Shown: positions 12,354 through 15,567 of the stretch, piece by piece
How positions within the stretch are numbered: position 1 is the first letter of the stretch
Layout of the letters: every line of letters begins with the position of its first letter
Assembly (NCBI GenBank): GCA_005881495.1
Contig: VBHI01000162.1
Coordinates: forward strand, 1-15,567
Length of the DNA: 15,567 nt
DNA from: Chloroflexota bacterium
GTDB taxonomy: Bacteria; Chloroflexota; Ktedonobacteria; Ktedonobacterales; Ktedonobacteraceae
Direction: 5' to 3'
Position numbers and translations under genes: made by a program
Notes under the pieces: generated by a model
What the model saw: only the letters and a program-made list of their open reading frames with translations
Databases searched by the model: none
Told to the model about the DNA's origin: nothing

Positions 12354-14543
12354 CTATGCTTGCCACACTTGCACCGTCCTATCAAGGCTTGCCGAGGCAA
12401 TGCGTGTTCCATTGGGCGACCATGCCACACCCCAAACGTCCCTAGTATGACCTTTATAGACGTAGACATGGCTTCCAGTGGTAGCATCCCACACCTGCAC
12501 CGTCTGATCGAAACTCGCAGAAACGATGTGTGTATCATCAGGAGACCACGCCACAGCTTGTACGTCTAGTTTATGGCCAGTGTAGGTGTATATGAGTTGT
12601 CCTGACTTGGCATCCCACACCTGGACCGTCGTATCAGCACCCCCAGAGGCAAGGTACTGCCCGTTATGAGACCATGCTACAGCACGCACCCACTTCGAAT
12701 GACCGCGATAGGGGAAACTGTTTGCTCCTGTGAGAGCGTCCCACACTTGCACTGTCCCATCAGCACTTGCAGAGGCAATACGTGTCCCCTCGGGAGACCA
12801 CGCTACAGTAATCACCTGTTGTGAATGGCCTGGGTACGTATAGAGAATACTCTTTGTGGTGGCATTCCATACATGCACCTTCTTATCCCCGCCCCCAAAG
12901 GCAATTAGCTGCCCACCCTGAGGCGACCACGCCACGGTACGCACTTCGAAAAGATCATCATAGGTTGAGATGGGGGGAACTTCCGTCTCGGCATTCCAGA
13001 CCAGTACATACCCGTCCAAGCTTGCAGAGGCAATACGCTTCCCATCGAGTGACCACGCCACAGCTTTCACTTCATTGCTATGCCGACGATGGGTTATAAG
13101 ATGGTTGCCAGTGGTAGCATCCCACACCTGCACTGTCTTATCAAGACCTCCCGAGGCGATGCGTGTACTATCGGGAGACCACGCCACAGCTTTTACCTCA
13201 CCTATATGCCCTCGATAGGTATAGATGATGGTTCCTTGAGGCCGAGGAGTAGCGGTAGAAGTAGGCTTGACACTAGGAGTATGAGAAGCTGTCGTGCCCT
13301 GAGCACCAGAAAGTCCGTTAAAGACTAATTTCAAAGCAACAACACCGCCACCCACTACGACAGCGGATCCAACCAACCTCGCCAGTACGGTGCGCCGTGA
13401 GAGATTGCGTTTGAGCCAAGCCTGTGTTTGAGAAGGAGCAGGAGTGACAGGTACAGAGGGAGGATTGGGCGGTAGTGAGAAGGGGTTTGTGGGAGTGTGC
13501 AGAACTAGAAAGGATGCAGAGGAGTTGAGGGATCCAGGATCAGGTGCATTCTGCGCAGCCGGAAGAGAAGCTACCAGATCGGCTGCAGGGGGAGCAGAGG
13601 AGTTGAGGGACCCAAGAGCAGATCCAGTCTGTGCAAAGGGAGGAGGCCCTACAGGAGCGAGTGAAGTCGGAGGAAGTCCTTCCCGAGGAGGTAGTGGTAA
13701 GACAAAGTTTAAAGCAGGGAGAAGAGAGGGCTCTAATTGGCAGGCCTGTTCTAAAGCAGCGGCAAAGGCTTGTACAGTGTCAAACCGCTCTTTCGGGTTC
13801 TTGGCAAGGGCTTTGAGCACAACATTCTCCACGGCAGGGGAAATGGTTGAAAGTTGCTCACGCAAGGCAGGTGGAGGAGTATGTAAATGGTGGTTTATGA
13901 TGCTCCCTTCAAGCTCATCAAAGGGACGCTTGCCGCAGAGCCACTCGTACACCACAATGCCTAATGCATACTGATCGCTCGCTGGGCGCGGCATCTTCAG
14001 AATCTGTTCTGGTGCTATGTAAGGAAGTGTCCCAGCTTGACCTTCTAGTATGAGAGAACCAGTGGTATGGGCTGCTACCACAACGCCAAAGTCACTAAGC
14101 CAGATCTCATTGTTTGGCCCCAGTAACATGTTATGTGGCTTAATGTCGCGATGAATTAGCTTTTTATCATGTGCAAACTGTAAGGCAGCGGCGACCTGCT
14201 TAACATACGGCAGTATGAAAGTTGGCGGCAAAGGGATACTTTTGGAGTGGCGCTGGCGTAATGTTCCGTTTGGAGCATAGCTCATGACCAGAAAGGGGGT
14301 GCTTGCCTCTACACCAAAGTCCAGCACCCGCACGATATGGGGGTGCTCTAAGCTGGCGATGGCGCGTGCCTCGGTGAGAAAACCTTCCATGCCGTCATTT
14401 ACCAGTTGCCCCCGCAGAACTTTGATTGCGGCTGGTCTCTTGAGATAGACATGTTCACCGAGGTAGACTTCGGCGAAGCTACCCTCTCCCAATAAGCGGA
14501 TGAGCCGATAATTGCCAATCTGCTGTCCAACGCGGTCTTTCAT
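12354..14543 (-). CDS. Ser/Thr protein kinase with transmembrane segment and seven WD40 repeats
   Basis: The 729-residue protein has a complete Hanks-type kinase domain (about 12-266). The glycine loop is GEGSFAEV (19-26), the ATP lysine Lys41 in AIKVLR, the catalytic loop HRDIKPHN (131-138), DFG 151-153 and APE 177-179. A Pro/Ser/Ala-rich linker (270-375) contains GSLNSSA twice. A helix follows at about 388-408, preceded by LSRRTVLARL. Seven WD40 repeats fill 439-729, enough for a closed propeller; the third is the most divergent. Bacterial kinases of this type sense a ligand or partner through the outer domain and phosphorylate proteins inside. Such fusions are frequent in Ktedonobacteria, cyanobacteria and Planctomycetes. 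The start has AGGAGGTG at ideal spacing. Upstream (14544-14640) I see no clear promoter hexamers, only CATAC/GTATG symmetry at 14609-14623. A WD40 fragment lies downstream on the same strand. Confidence 0.93.
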   Translation of the reverse strand: MKDRVGQQIGNYRLIRLLGEGSFAEVYLGEHVYLKRPAAIKVLRGQLVNDGMEGFLTEARAIASLEHPHIVRVLDFGVEASTPFLVMSYAPNGTLRQRHSKSIPLPPTFILPYVKQVAAALQFAHDKKLIHRDIKPHNMLLGPNNEIWLSDFGVVVAAHTTGSLILEGQAGTLPYIAPEQILKMPRPASDQYALGIVVYEWLCGKRPFDELEGSIINHHLHTPPPALREQLSTISPAVENVVLKALAKNPKERFDTVQAFAAALEQACQLEPSLLPALNFVLPLPPREGLPPTSLAPVGPPPFAQTGSALGSLNSSAPPAADLVASLPAAQNAPDPGSLNSSASFLVLHTPTNPFSLPPNPPSVPVTPAPSQTQAWLKRNLSRRTVLARLVGSAVVVGGGVVALKLVFNGLSGAQGTTASHTPSVKPTSTATPRPQGTIIYTYRGHIGEVKAVAWSPDSTRIASGGLDKTVQVWDATTGNHLITHRRHSNEVKAVAWSLDGKRIASASLDGYVLVWNAETEVPPISTYDDLFEVRTVAWSPQGGQLIAFGGGDKKVHVWNATTKSILYTYPGHSQQVITVAWSPEGTRIASASADGTVQVWDALTGANSFPYRGHSKWVRAVAWSHNGQYLASGGADTTVQVWDAKSGQLIYTYTGHKLDVQAVAWSPDDTHIVSASFDQTVQVWDATTGSHVYVYKGHTRDVWGVAWSPNGTRIASASLDRTVQVWQA

Positions 14544-14809
14544 TCTTGCACCTCCTCTCCTAATGAACTCGGATTGTTATCATACGTATTTGATGATCCT
14601 ATCTTTTTCATACTTAGCGTATGTTTGACCTGACTTTATCTGGTGAGGCCTATTTCAATCATCCTTTCCCAAGCGTAACGCATCTTTTGCTCTGATACCG
14701 TTACTTCAGTCACAAAAGAAAGGTGATTGACCTCACATAGAGGCACACGCCTACCATCCAGATTTTACATTGGTCTGCAGTTTGGTATTACTGATCTCGC
14801 GCTAAGGAA
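14544..14809. other. Non-coding gap between kinase and IS remnant
   Basis: No convincing ORF, repeat copy or RNA gene was found. It should hold the promoter of the kinase gene, read leftward, and the lost left end of the IS630 element. The only symmetry noted is CATAC/GTATG at 14609-14613 and 14619-14623. Confidence 0.4.
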
Positions 14810-15176
14810 CTAAACCGAGTAGCCACACTGACGAGAGCAGCTTTTGATGATCTCCTGTTTGTGCCGCAAGCGTTCTTTTGCTTGAATGAGTTTTCGATGC
14901 AACTGATCGAGATCGGAACAACAGACATTGCCTAACTCCACCCGCTTGAGGTAATTCCAGATGCCCTCATCCGGGTTGAGAGGCATAGCCCGGAAGTTGT
15001 TCTAGATGCAGGCGTTTGGCAGCTCCTCGCTTGAGAAAGTCTTTGATCTCGTGTCCCCGATGGATCGGCGACCCGTCCCAGATCACCACGACGGCTGCGG
15101 CATCATAGGAGGCAGCACGCACTTGCATGCAGAGTCGACCATCCAAGGTGATGCCGCTGATGGCCGAGAGATGATC
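14810..15176 (-). pseudogene. IS630-family transposase remnant
   Basis: Read from right to left, one frame gives DHLSAISGITLDGRLCMQVR, then AASYDAAAVV joined directly to VIWDGSPIHRGHEIKDFLKR and LHLEQLPGYA. These are the DDE-domain motifs of IS630/Tc1-type transposases, with the second catalytic Asp in IWDGSPIH. After GYA the frame breaks. A different frame, from 14977 on, continues NPDEGIWNYLKRVELGN with the third catalytic Glu, and runs to TAG at 14810-14812. The joint AAVV-VIWDG lacks the dozen or so residues I expect between these strands, so a deletion is likely. The N-terminal half with the helix-turn-helix and the first Asp is absent, and another gene's sequence abuts at about 15177. 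No terminal inverted repeats could be recognised. It cannot encode an active transposase. Confidence 0.8.
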
Positions 15177-15567
15177 CCATGGGGAAGAGAATACCTGGTA
15201 GCACCTCTGTGAGGAGCAGTGGCTGCTGCACTTTTCTCTCATTCACTTCCCACCTCAGTTGTGAGCGCCAGATGATGTGTAGCCGTTGCAGATAAGCTTC
15301 GCGTTCTTCATTGCTCAGATCGGTGCGTTGTCGCATCGTTTCAAGCTGCCTCTGTTGTTCACCAGGCGCATCATACACAGGTTCGTCTGCGACGACGTAT
15401 ATGTCCACAAATGTTCCCTCAAGTGGAACATCAGCGAATATCAATACTTGCGAAATCTGGGCAAACCCTCGTGGTCTGATATATGTATTTGTTTACTCGA
15501 CAGCACATAGATACTCTATGAACGCTTCCTTTTTCCTATCTTGCCGTAAATCTTTCTTCTGTTTCTT
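15177..15567 (-). pseudogene. Broken gene fragment resembling the pre-NTPase region of NACHT/STAND proteins
   Basis: A single minus-strand frame is open from the window edge (KKDLRQDRKKEAFIEYLCAVE), interrupted by one TAA at 15493-15495, and then open for about 100 more codons. These include RGFAQISQVLIFADVPLEGT, FVDIYVVADEP, a charged helix (QQRQLETMRQRTDLSNEERE) and RKVQQPLLLTEVL. The pattern of a helix, R-G, a strand, PLE--FVD-YV and then a long charged helix before LL-EVL is what I associate with the segment before the P-loop in NACHT-type ATPases of Chloroflexota. This is from memory, and no P-loop is present, because the IS630 remnant begins there. The in-frame TAA and the lost ATPase domain mark it as a pseudogene. 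A different large protein family is quite possible. Confidence 0.4.

Noticed and set aside
13444..13974. Plus-strand ORF of 176 codons opposite the kinase
   Set aside because: It is antisense to the kinase linker and catalytic domain; its Gly/Ser-rich content mirrors the Pro/Ser-rich linker.
15006..15212. Plus-strand ORF of 68 codons
   Set aside because: It is the reverse strand of the IS630 transposase remnant.

Overview
The window looks like chromosomal DNA of a Chloroflexota bacterium, most likely of the class Ktedonobacteria. This is an inference from three things: a Ser/Thr kinase fused through a membrane segment to a WD40 propeller, the cluster yggS - DUF6391-like gene - yggT - yggU, and intergenic repeats rich in the motif GGGCGACCC and in units that translate as the pseudo-peptide HPERSEGS. 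No rRNA, tRNA or CRISPR array was seen.

Left part (1-4103, all +). The window opens with the last 47 codons of a YceI-family gene. A 136-bp near-palindromic repeat follows, then a DoxX-family membrane protein and a CoA-binding (YccU-like) protein. Next is a compact metal-resistance unit. It has a promoter with an overlapping inverted-repeat operator, an ArsR/SmtB repressor, and a P1B-type metal ATPase that overlaps the repressor gene by 8 bp. The ATPase has Cys-Ser-Cys where Cys-Pro-Cys is usual.

Middle part (4104-9221). An LCP-family (LytR-CpsA-Psr) gene has lost its normal C-terminus to a frameshift near 5085. A 48-bp perfect palindrome separates it from a PgeF/YfiH laccase-domain gene. 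A RibD-C/dihydrofolate-reductase-like gene follows. Converging on it is a LacI-family regulator on the minus strand. Upstream of that regulator are three LacI-type operators with central CG. The outermost sits inside a near-consensus promoter that points to the right into about 100 bp ending in a second long perfect palindrome. No sugar operon is left there, so the promoter is either orphaned or makes a small RNA. A HAD hydrolase closes this part.

Right part (9222-15567). A repeat-rich spacer of about 540 bp precedes the operon yggS - DUF6391-like - yggT - yggU, a recurring association of a PLP-homeostasis protein with two small proteins. On the minus strand lie a four-repeat WD40 fragment, probably a pseudogene, and an intact 729-residue kinase-WD40 receptor with seven repeats. 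The right edge is a graveyard. An IS630-type transposase remnant with a deletion and a frameshift abuts a broken gene that resembles the region before the NTPase domain of NACHT/STAND proteins.

The best candidates for something new are the operator-bearing promoter with no gene at 8217-8366, the Cys-Ser-Cys ATPase, the internal twin-arginine-like motif before the kinase's membrane helix, and the two families of long palindromes.
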